9,460 nucleotides of DNA from DATJLQ01 sp035509415 (lineage in GTDB: Bacteria > Pseudomonadota > Alphaproteobacteria > JACZXZ01): NCBI GenBank assembly GCA_035509415.1, contig DATJLQ010000176.1, positions 1-9,460 of the forward strand, given 5' to 3'. The position numbers and the translations under genes are program-made. Shown piece after piece: positions 1-5,648 of this stretch. A model generated the notes under the pieces. It did no database searches and was not told the DNA's origin. It saw nothing but the letters and a program-made list of their open reading frames with translations. Position 1 is the stretch's first letter. Every line of letters starts with the position of its first letter.

Positions 1-300
1 CCACTCGACGACCACGCCGCTTTCGGGCAACTGGGCCATGCGGATCGGAAGCCAGTCGACCGGCGGCCAGCGGCGCAAGAAAAAGGGCGGAGCCGGGGGC
101 GGGAGGAGGCCGAGCACGTCCATCTTGAGCGCCTCGGTCGCGTCGCCGGGCGTGAGCGCGATGCCGAGGGCCTGCGCCGCCTCGGCCGAGCTCAGCGCGA
201 AGACCGCGTTGTCCTCGATGGCGCCGAGGCGCTTTTCGAGCGCCGGGTCGGCGAGGATCGCGCTGCGTAGCCGGTCGAGAGCGGCGGGATCGAGGGCCAT
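1..300 (-). CDS. Unidentified protein with Nif11-like N-terminus (3' part outside window)
   Basis: Reading the minus strand from the ATG at 300 gives exactly 100 open codons to the window edge, so the gene is truncated here. Residues 1-60 begin MALDPAALDRLRSAILADPA and continue as an alanine/leucine-rich helical stretch. The pattern 'LADPAL..RL......F......A...G....P' resembles the Nif11 leader-like domain, a short helical module found alone or fused to other domains. A proline-rich linker follows (LLPPPAPPFF, 65-74), then RRWPPVDWLPIRMAQLPES, the start of a second domain that I cannot identify. The codon choice (G/C at third positions) matches the neighbouring genes, which supports real coding. 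No strong Shine-Dalgarno is visible upstream of 300. The gene points away from the repeat array and from the Mo enzyme. Catalytic function cannot be assigned from this fragment, and the Nif11 resemblance is by pattern only. Confidence 0.6.
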   Translation of the reverse strand, partial: MALDPAALDRLRSAILADPALEKRLGAIEDNAVFALSSAEAAQALGIALTPGDATEALKMDVLGLLPPPAPPFFLRRWPPVDWLPIRMAQLPESGVVVEW

Positions 301-405
301 GGGGACAAGCTCGATTGGGCGGCAGGCTCGGTTGGATGACGGACAGGTGCTGGAAGGCCGGATGCCGCGCGCACGATAGCGCAACCGGCGCGCGCAGGCC
401 AGCAT
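301..405. other. Intergenic spacer upstream of the minus-strand gene
   Basis: This is unique sequence between the start of the minus-strand gene and the first repeat copy. It should contain the promoter of that gene, but I found no convincing -35/-10 pair. The reading frames that cross it have no recognisable protein. Confidence 0.5.
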
Positions 406-620
406 CGCACCGCCTACCCGCCGGTAGTGGGTCGATCTCACCTCATCCTTCGAGACGCGCCTTATGGGCGCCCTCAGGATGAGGTGAAACCCCATCGAAC
501 CAAACCCTCATCTTGAGGAGCAGCCCGCCGGCCTTCGGCCGGCCCTCCGATCCGAAGGATTCGACGCGTCGCGCCGCGGGCTGCGTCTCGAAGGACGCGG
601 GTTTGAACTAACTGACCCAC
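406..620. repeat. Composite palindromic repeat, copy 1 of 3
   Basis: This is the first of three direct copies with a 210-bp period (the landmark CCTACCCG recurs at 413, 623 and 833). It contains two palindromic modules. Module A has 12-bp perfect arms at 438-449 (TCACCTCATCCT) and 476-487 (AGGATGAGGTGA). Module B is larger and imperfect, with a left arm at 501-528 (CAAACCCTCATCTTGAGG...) and a right arm at 576-605. Inside module B is a 7-bp GC hairpin at 527-543 (GCCGGCC-TTC-GGCCGGC). Palindromes with CCTCATCCT arms are widespread in intergenic DNA of Alphaproteobacteria. Positions 406-484 are identical to 826-904 in copy 3. Its module B carries private changes (GGATTCGACGCG, GGACGCGGG) against copies 2 and 3. 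The left boundary is set where identity with copy 3 begins. Confidence 0.9.
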
Positions 621-830
621 GGCCTACCCGCCGGTCGTGGGTCGATTTCACCTCATCCTTCGAGATGCGCCTTATGGGCGCCCTCAGGATGAGGTGAAAC
701 TCCATCGATCCAAACCCTCAACTTGAGGAGCAGCCCGCCGGCCTTCGGCCGGCCCTTCGATCCGAAGGCTGCGGCGCGGCGCGCCGCGGGCTGCGTCTCG
801 AAAGACGAGGGTTTGGACCAACTGACGCAC
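621..830. repeat. Composite palindromic repeat, copy 2 of 3
   Basis: This second direct copy has the same two-module architecture. Module A has the longest arms of the three: 14 bp perfect at 646-659 (TTTCACCTCATCCT) and 686-699. A compensated change extends the stem, with T at 647 against C at 437 in copy 1. Module B spans about 711-815, from CAAACCCTCA to its partner GAGGGTTTG. Its inner GGCCTTCGGCC hairpin is intact. Compared with copies 1 and 3 it has scattered substitutions, for example GGTCGTGG for GGTAGTGG and ACTTGAGG for TCTTGAGG. Any translation of this region is an artefact of the repeat. Confidence 0.9.
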
Positions 831-1038
831 CGCCTACCCGCCGGTAGTGGGTCGATCTCACCTCATCCTTCGAGACGCGCCTTATGGGCGCCCTCAGGAT
901 GAGGGAACCTCTATCGATCCAAACCCTCATCTTGAGGAGCAGCCCGCCGGCCTTTGGCCGGCCCTTCGATCCGAAGGCTGCGGCGCGTCGCGCCGCGGGC
1001 TGCGTCTCGAAAGACGAGGGTTTGAACTAACCGACCCA
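831..1038. repeat. Composite palindromic repeat, copy 3 of 3
   Basis: This third direct copy is 1 nt shorter than the others because a T is lost just after module A (GAGGGAAC at 901-908 instead of GAGGTGAAAC). The module A arms are therefore reduced to 9 bp (861-869 and 896-904). Module B runs from about 920 to 1024, and its inner hairpin has CTTTGG instead of CTTCGG. The copy ends in GAACTAACCGACCCA, matching the copy 1/copy 2 junction. The ATG at 1038 lies exactly at the end of the repeat, which argues against its being the start of the downstream Mo enzyme. Confidence 0.9.
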
Positions 1039-1061
1039 TGACCGCGCGGCCCGCCGCCTTT

Positions 1062-1073
1062 GCGCTGCAGCGC
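1062..1073. promoter_or_regulatory. 12-bp perfect palindrome upstream of the Mo-enzyme gene
   Basis: GCGCTGCAGCGC is a perfect palindrome, loosely extended by TTT on the left and GAAA on the right. It lies between the repeat array and the preferred start at 1122. There is no T-tract on either strand, so it is not a typical intrinsic terminator. It could be an operator, or chance in GC-rich DNA. Confidence 0.25.
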
Positions 1074-1121
1074 GAAAAAGCGTACCCTCGGCGGCGGGGA
1101 AGTTCGGCCGGGGATGCCGCC

Positions 1122-3224
1122 ATGCCGCTCGACCAATCATCGCGCCGGGACGCGATCCGCGTCCACTCGGCCTGTCCGCACGACTGCCCGAGCACCTGCG
1201 CTCTCGAGGTCGAGCGCCTGGACGCGCGCACCATCGGGCGCGTCCACGGAGCCCATGAAAATTCATATACCGCGGGGGTGATCTGCGCCAAGGTCGCGCG
1301 TTACGCCGAGCGCGTGCACCATCCGGCGCGACTTAAAGTCCCGCTTCGGCGCGTGGGCGAGAAGGGCGTCGGCCGCGCGGCGTTCGAGCCCCTGTCGTGG
1401 GACGACGCCCTCGACGAGGTGGCGCTGCGCTTGAGCCGCGCCGCCGAGCGCTACGGGCCCGAAACCGTGTGGCCGCATTTCTACGCCGGCACCATGGGCT
1501 ACGTGCAGCGCGACGGCATCGACCGGTTCCGCCATGCGCTCAAATACTCGCGCCAGGACAGCACGATTTGCGTCGCCCTCTCGAACGCCGGCTGGTTCGC
1601 GGGCGCCGGCGCCAAGCGCGGCGTCGACGCGCGCGAGATCGGGCCCTATTCGGACTTGATCGTGGTCTGGGGCGGCAATCCCGTGAACACCCAGGTCAAC
1701 GTCATGACCCACATCGCCGAGGCGCGGCGCGCGCGGGGGGCCAAGCTCGTGGTGGTCGATCCCTACCGCACGGGCACGGCCGAGCAGGCGGACATGCACC
1801 TCATGCTCCGGCCCGGGACCGACGGGGCGCTCGCTTGCGCCGCGATGCATGTGCTGTTCAAGGAGGGCTACGCCGACTGGGACTATCTCGAGCGCTATAC
1901 CGACGCGCCCCGCGAGCTCGAGCAGCATCTCGAGACGCGCGATCCCGATTGGGCCGCCTCCATCACCGGCCTCGCCGCGGACGAGATCGTCGCGTTCGCG
2001 CGCCTCTACGGCTCGACCAAGCGGAGCTTCCTCCGGCTCGGTTACGGTTTCTCCCGCTCGCGCAACGGGGCCCAGCAGATGCACGCGGCAAGCGCGCTCC
2101 CCGCGGTCACGGGGGCTTGGAAGCATCCGGGCGGCGGCGCTCTCTACAGCCAGAGCGGCATCTACAAGCTCGACGAGACCTTGATCCGCGGCCTCGATGC
2201 GCTCGACGAGACCGTGCGTATCCTCGACCAGTCGCGTATCGGCCCGATTCTTCTCGGCGACGCGCGCGACCTCGCCGGGGGGCCGCCGGTGACGGCGCTC
2301 TTCATCCAGAACACCAATCCCATCGCGGTCTCGCCCGACGGGCTCAAGGTGCGCGCGGGCTTCGCGCGCGAGGATTTGTTCGTCTGCGTGCACGAGCAGT
2401 TCATGACCGAGACCGCGGCGATGGCGGACATCGTGCTGCCCGCCACCACCTTTCTCGAGCACGAGGATTTCTACACCGCGGGCGGCCACACCCACCTCCA
2501 GGTCACCAAACGCGTGATCGAGCCCGTGGCGGAAGCGTGCTCGAATCACGACGTGCTGTGCGCGCTCGCCAAGCGCCTCGGCGCCCACCATCGCGGCTTC
2601 GAGATGAGCGCCTGGGAGATCATCGACGAGACCCTGCGGCGAAGCGGCCTCCCCGACGCCGAGACCGCCTACCGCCAGCATTGGGTCGATTGCGCGTTGC
2701 CGCGCGACGAGATGCACTTCCTCAACGGCTTCGGCCATCAGGACGGGAAATTTCATTTCAAGGCGGATTGGGCCGCCCTCGGCCCGGGCACGGGCGACCA
2801 TGCGCGCCGCCCCATGAGCCCATTCCCGGACCATCTGGACGCGATCGACCAGGCGACCGCGGCGCGCCCGTTCCGCCTGGTCGCGGCACCCTCGCGATCC
2901 TTCCTCAATACCAGCTTCACCGAGACCCCCGGCTCGCAGAAACGCGAGAAACGGCCGACAATCCTCATCCACCCTCAAGATTTAGCGGGTCTGGGTGCCG
3001 TCGATGGGCAGATGCTGAGGCTCGGCAATGAGCGCGGCTCGACCGCGGTCCATGCGCGCGCCTTCGACGGGGTGCAGAGCGGGGTGGTGGTGGTCGAGGG
3101 AATCTGGCCCAACGGGGCCTTCGTCGAGGGGCGCGGGATCAACTGCCTGACCAGCGCCGATCCCGGCCTGCCGCGCGGCGGCGCGGTATTTCACGATACA
3201 TCGATCTGGATTAACGTTGTATAA
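1122..3224 (+). CDS. Molybdopterin / 4Fe-4S oxidoreductase (BisC/FdhF-like superfamily)
   Basis: This 700-residue protein belongs to the DMSO reductase superfamily of molybdopterin-guanine-dinucleotide enzymes. Near the N-terminus SACPHDCPSTC supplies Cys18, Cys22 and Cys26, and VICAKV supplies Cys55. Together these are the C-x3-C-x3-C...C ligand set of the [4Fe-4S] domain. The cofactor-binding core contains SDLIVVWGGNPVNTQVN (178-194), AKLVVVDPYRTGT (207-219), LRPGTDGALACA (229-240) and FIQNTNP (394-400). MADIVLPATTFLEHEDFY (434-451) is also typical. The C-terminal dinucleotide-binding domain is about 580-695. Cys150 in STICVALS is a candidate Mo ligand, by position only. No Tat signal is seen, so the enzyme is probably cytoplasmic. 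The frame is open to an ATG at 1038, but that lies at the repeat boundary and adds 28 low-complexity residues. The ATG at 1122 has GGGGA (1110-1114) at good spacing. The substrate is unknown: such proteins are annotated variously as formate dehydrogenase-like, biotin sulfoxide reductase-like or plain molybdopterin oxidoreductase. Family confidence is high and substrate confidence low. Confidence 0.93.
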   Translation: MPLDQSSRRDAIRVHSACPHDCPSTCALEVERLDARTIGRVHGAHENSYTAGVICAKVARYAERVHHPARLKVPLRRVGEKGVGRAAFEPLSWDDALDEVALRLSRAAERYGPETVWPHFYAGTMGYVQRDGIDRFRHALKYSRQDSTICVALSNAGWFAGAGAKRGVDAREIGPYSDLIVVWGGNPVNTQVNVMTHIAEARRARGAKLVVVDPYRTGTAEQADMHLMLRPGTDGALACAAMHVLFKEGYADWDYLERYTDAPRELEQHLETRDPDWAASITGLAADEIVAFARLYGSTKRSFLRLGYGFSRSRNGAQQMHAASALPAVTGAWKHPGGGALYSQSGIYKLDETLIRGLDALDETVRILDQSRIGPILLGDARDLAGGPPVTALFIQNTNPIAVSPDGLKVRAGFAREDLFVCVHEQFMTETAAMADIVLPATTFLEHEDFYTAGGHTHLQVTKRVIEPVAEACSNHDVLCALAKRLGAHHRGFEMSAWEIIDETLRRSGLPDAETAYRQHWVDCALPRDEMHFLNGFGHQDGKFHFKADWAALGPGTGDHARRPMSPFPDHLDAIDQATAARPFRLVAAPSRSFLNTSFTETPGSQKREKRPTILIHPQDLAGLGAVDGQMLRLGNERGSTAVHARAFDGVQSGVVVVEGIWPNGAFVEGRGINCLTSADPGLPRGGAVFHDTSIWINVV

Positions 3225-3225
3225 T
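3220..3225 (+). promoter_or_regulatory. Candidate -10 box (TATAAT) for mipZ
   Basis: A perfect TATAAT lies in a locally AT-rich patch (GATTAACGTTGTATAATGCG) that overlaps the stop codon of the Mo-enzyme gene. It is about 24 nt before the proposed mipZ start, so it would give a very short leader. No good -35 hexamer is found at 16-18 bp spacing. GATACA at 3195-3200 is a poor match with a 19-bp spacer. Confidence 0.4.
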
Positions 3226-3234
3226 GCGGCTATC

Positions 3235-3251
3235 GGGGAGTTCGGGACATC
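3235..3251 (+). promoter_or_regulatory. Shine-Dalgarno GGGGAG followed by an ATC initiation codon (mipZ)
   Basis: GGGGAG (3235-3240) is followed after 8 nt by ATC (3249-3251), then AAA GTC ATC GTC. The mipZ frame has a stop at 3222-3224. Between that stop and the GTG at 3291 it contains no ATG, GTG or TTG. The GTG at 3291 lies inside the conserved beta-strand HVIVLGN. The ribosome-binding site therefore points to the ATC, either a real non-canonical start or an ATG altered by mutation or sequencing error. Confidence 0.55.
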
Positions 3252-4151
3252 AAAGTCATCGTCAACAAGCCGAGACGTGCCCACGTCATCGTGCTCGGCA
3301 ACTCGAAGGGCGGCACGGGCAAGTCCACCACCGCGATGCACATCGTGGTGGGGCTCTTGCGCGAGGGCTATCGCGTCGGCACCATCGACCTTGACGTTCA
3401 GCAAGGCACGCTCACGCGCTACGTCGACAACCGGCGCCAGTTCGCCTCGCGCCGGAACATGGATTTGCCGCAACCGATCCACCAGACCATCACGCCGAGC
3501 GACCGCCCGGACATCGCGAGCAAGCTCGCCGAGGAGCGCGTGCGCTTCAAGACCGCGCTCGCCATGCTCGACGCCAAGTGCGACATCGTCGTGATCGACA
3601 CGCCCGGCGGCGAGACGCGCCTCTCGGTGGTCGGCCATTCCTACGCCGACACCCTGATCACGCCCCTCAACGACAGCTTCATCGACCTCGACGTGCTGGC
3701 GCGGGTCGATCCCGACACCCACGCGGTGCAGCGCGCGAGCCGCTACAGCGCGATGGTCTGGGAAATCCGCAAGGAGCGCGCGCGGCGCGACCAGGGCGCG
3801 ATCGACTGGGTGGTGCTGCGCAACCGGCTCGCGCACCTCAACGCCAACAACAAGCGCGCGATGGGCGACGTGCTCGGGACCCTCGCGGCGCGCCTCGGCT
3901 TTCGGCTCGCACCCGGCATGAGCGAGCGCGTCATCTTCCGCGAGCTGTTCCCGACCGGCTTGACCCTGCTCGACCTGAGCGAGGAGGAGGGCAGCTCGAA
4001 GCCGAGCGTGTCCCAGGTCTCGGCGCGGCGCGAGCTGCGCGAGCTCCTCGAGCTGATCGGCTTCGCCAAGAAGGACGAGGAGCCGGCCCTGCGCGCGGCG
4101 CAGCCCGCGTTCCACGCGGCGGCGGTCGGCGGCGACGCGCCGGTCCATTGA
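3249..4151 (+). CDS. mipZ: Division-plane positioning ATPase MipZ
   Basis: MipZ is a ParA/MinD-family ATPase. In Caulobacter it binds the ParB-parS complex at the poles, forms a gradient and blocks FtsZ assembly except at midcell. Counting from ATC at 3249 (300 aa), the deviant Walker A is KGGTGKST at 20-27 with signature Lys20. IDLDVQQGTLTRYVDNRR follows, then VVIDTPGGE (Walker B region) and TLITPLNDSFIDLDVL. IDWVVLRNRLA and VIFRELFPTGLTLLDLS also align closely with MipZ and separate it from chromosomal ParA and Soj. The C-terminus is a charged tail. The first 14 residues precede the GTG at 3291. Starting at that GTG would remove the beta-strand HVIV in front of the P-loop, so I place the start upstream despite the lack of a standard codon. 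A 1-nt indel joining the ATG at 3224 to this frame is an alternative. The gene is followed 45 nt later by the VWA gene on the same strand. Confidence 0.9.
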   Translation: MKVIVNKPRRAHVIVLGNSKGGTGKSTTAMHIVVGLLREGYRVGTIDLDVQQGTLTRYVDNRRQFASRRNMDLPQPIHQTITPSDRPDIASKLAEERVRFKTALAMLDAKCDIVVIDTPGGETRLSVVGHSYADTLITPLNDSFIDLDVLARVDPDTHAVQRASRYSAMVWEIRKERARRDQGAIDWVVLRNRLAHLNANNKRAMGDVLGTLAARLGFRLAPGMSERVIFRELFPTGLTLLDLSEEEGSSKPSVSQVSARRELRELLELIGFAKKDEEPALRAAQPAFHAAAVGGDAPVH

Positions 4152-4177
4152 CCTAGCCCGCGGCACTCGCAATCCTA

Positions 4178-4191
4178 TCTCCCGAGGGAGA
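4178..4191 (+). promoter_or_regulatory. Inverted repeat overlapping the VWA-gene Shine-Dalgarno
   Basis: TCTCCC-GA-GGGAGA forms a 6-bp dyad whose right arm is the purine-rich ribosome-binding site (GAGGGAGAG, 4184-4192) of the gene starting at 4197. In mRNA the arms could pair and partly hide the site. The loop is tight, so it may equally be incidental. Confidence 0.25.
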
Positions 4192-4196
4192 GCGGG

Positions 4197-4910
4197 ATGG
4201 CAAAACGCGACGCCAAGCTGCCGGCGGACGCCACGAACACCGACCAGGCGGTCGCGGACTTCCTCGCGCGCGTGGCGGCAGCGCCCGCGCCGCGCGCCGA
4301 CGCCGGCCGCGGGCGGCTGATCTTCGCCATGGACGCGACCGCGAGCCGCGAGCCGACCTGGGACCGCGCGAGCCAGATCCAGGGCGAGATGTTCCGCGCG
4401 ACCGACCAGCTGGGCGGCCTCGAGATCCAGCTCCTGTTCTATCGCGGTATCGGCGAATGCAAGGCGAGCCCGTGGCTCGACCGCTCGGGCGAGCTGGTGC
4501 GGCGCATGGTGGCCGTGCGCTGCGCCGCGGGCGAGACCCAGATCGCCAAGGTGCTGCGCCACGCGCTCGCCGAGACCAAGCGGCGCAAGGTCGCGGCCCT
4601 GGTGTTCGTGGGCGACGCCATGGAGGAGAAGCTCGATACGCTCGCCCAGCGCGCGGCCGAGCTCGGGCTCGCGGGCGTGCCCTGCTTCATGTTCCACGAA
4701 GGCGGCGATCCGGTCGCGACGCGCGCGTTCCGAGAGGTCGCGCGCCTCTCGGGCGGCGCCTATTGCGCCTTCGATTCCTCGAGCGCGCGGCAACTCAAGG
4801 ATCTCCTGGGCGCGGTCGCGGTCTACGCCGCGGGCGGGCGCAAGGCGCTCGCCCATTACGGCAAGGACAAGGGCGAGCAGGTGCTTCAGATCGCGCGTCA
4901 GGTGCGTTGA
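4197..4910 (+). CDS. VWA-domain protein of unknown function
   Basis: This 237-residue soluble protein has no signal peptide or membrane segment. From about residue 39 it has a von Willebrand factor A fold. RLIFAMDATAS carries a MIDAS-like D46-x-T48-x-S50, a variant of the classical DxSxS. GETQI contributes Thr114, and ALVFVGDAMEE contributes Asp140. All five metal-site positions are therefore plausibly present. The central QLLFYRGIGECKASPW (78-93) and the C-terminal RLSGGAYCAFD look conserved in alphaproteobacterial relatives, from memory only. VWA domains usually mediate metal-dependent protein-protein contacts. Nothing here indicates an enzyme. The start at 4197 has a strong Shine-Dalgarno (GAGGGAGAG, 4184-4192). 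The stop is 8 nt before the J-domain gene, so the two are almost certainly co-transcribed. Family is confident and role unknown. Confidence 0.85.
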   Translation: MAKRDAKLPADATNTDQAVADFLARVAAAPAPRADAGRGRLIFAMDATASREPTWDRASQIQGEMFRATDQLGGLEIQLLFYRGIGECKASPWLDRSGELVRRMVAVRCAAGETQIAKVLRHALAETKRRKVAALVFVGDAMEEKLDTLAQRAAELGLAGVPCFMFHEGGDPVATRAFREVARLSGGAYCAFDSSSARQLKDLLGAVAVYAAGGRKALAHYGKDKGEQVLQIARQVR

Positions 4911-4918
4911 GGTCGCGG

Positions 4919-5638
4919 ATGGCGGGCTATTTCTTCCTCGGCATCGCGTTGCTCTTGAGCCTGCTCTTGATCGCGCGCGCGGTCGTGGGCGCCGACCCCC
5001 ATGCGCTCGCGAAGGGGATGCGTTACGGCGGCGGCGCCGCGGCACTCGGCCTCGCGATCTTTTTGATCCTGACCGACCGCTGGCCCTTCGCGCTCGCGGC
5101 GCTCGGGGCGGCGTTGCCGATGCTGATGCGCTGGCGTGCCGCGCGCGAGCGCGCCCGATCCGCGCGCGGGCCGACGCCGGGTCAACGCACCGAGGTCGCG
5201 ACCGCGACCTTGCGCATGACCCTCGACCACGATTCGGGGGCCATGAGCGGGAGCGTGCTCAAGGGTCGGCATGCGGGCGCCGAGCTCGCGAGCCTCGACC
5301 GCGCGGCGTTGCTCGCGCTTCTCGCCGAGTGCCGCGCCGAGGACCCGCCCTCGGTCGCCCTCCTCGAGAGCTATCTCGAGCGCCGTTTCGGCGCCGATTG
5401 GGCCGAGGAAGACGCCCAGGCCGACTCGGGCGCGGAAGGCGCGCGCGCGGCCCAGGGCTCGGCTCAGATGACGCGCCACGAGGCGCTCGAGATTCTGGGC
5501 CTCGCCGAGGGTGCCACGCCCGCGCAGATCAAGGAGGCCTACCGCCGGCTCATGGCCAAGCTACATCCGGACGCGGGCGGCTCGCCTTATTTGGCCGTGA
5601 AGCTCAATCAGGCCAAGGCGTTGCTCCTGGGCGACTGA
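4919..5638 (+). CDS. Membrane-anchored J-domain protein, Pam18/Tim14-like
   Basis: This 239-residue protein starts with a hydrophobic segment (YFFLGIALLLSLLLIA, 4-19). Two more hydrophobic stretches follow, at about 38-52 and 56-70, then a basic cluster RWRAARERARSAR (71-83), consistent with an inner-membrane anchor and a cytoplasmic C-terminus. The middle is Ala/Glu-rich (120-180). The C-terminal J-domain (about 184-239) has helix II IKEAYRRLMAKL, then HPD at 216-218 and AGGSPYLAVKLNQAKALLLG. The HPD loop is the element that stimulates DnaK/Hsp70 ATPase. GGSPYL...NQAK closely matches mitochondrial Pam18/Tim14, the J-protein of the import motor, and differs from classical DnaJ. There is no G/F or zinc-finger region, so it is a type III J-protein. 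It lies 8 nt after the VWA gene. The natural partner would be DnaK, with the VWA protein as a possible co-factor (inference). Confidence 0.88.
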   Translation: MAGYFFLGIALLLSLLLIARAVVGADPHALAKGMRYGGGAAALGLAIFLILTDRWPFALAALGAALPMLMRWRAARERARSARGPTPGQRTEVATATLRMTLDHDSGAMSGSVLKGRHAGAELASLDRAALLALLAECRAEDPPSVALLESYLERRFGADWAEEDAQADSGAEGARAAQGSAQMTRHEALEILGLAEGATPAQIKEAYRRLMAKLHPDAGGSPYLAVKLNQAKALLLGD

Positions 5639-5648
5639 GCGCAGCCGC

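Noticed and set aside
406..1038. CRISPR array
   Set aside because: There are only three units, each about 210 bp and nearly identical along their full length. There is no short repeat/unique spacer alternation and no cas gene nearby.
508..1041. Short open frames inside the repeats with a recurring peptide (LILRAPIRRxSKDEV)
   Set aside because: The peptide recurs only because the DNA repeats. The frames start and stop at repeat features, have no independent ribosome-binding sites, and the DNA is constrained by palindromes rather than codons.
1062..1073. Intrinsic terminator at the GCGCTGCAGCGC palindrome
   Set aside because: No T-tract follows on either strand, and it lies upstream of a plus-strand gene rather than downstream of one.
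1263..2978. 571-codon open frame on the minus strand opposite the Mo-enzyme gene
   Set aside because: It is antisense to a clearly conserved enzyme. Its composition is Ala/Arg/Glu/His-rich without any family motif. High GC at third codon positions removes stops from the opposite strand.
1122..3224. Assignment of the Mo enzyme as a true formate dehydrogenase or nitrate reductase
   Set aside because: No selenocysteine/cysteine context typical of FdhF, no Tat signal or NapA-specific features, and no fdh or nap partner subunits or Mo-cofactor genes beside it. Only the superfamily is supported.
3224..3300. ATG at 3224 as the mipZ start
   Set aside because: It is in a different frame from the P-loop. 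Its product (MRLSGSSGHQSH...) has no ATPase character. It could serve only if an indel were present.
2982..5045. 687-codon open frame on the minus strand opposite mipZ and the VWA gene
   Set aside because: It spans three genes and their gaps, has a low-complexity Arg/Ala/His/Asp-rich translation, and no recognisable motif. It is a shadow of biased codon use.
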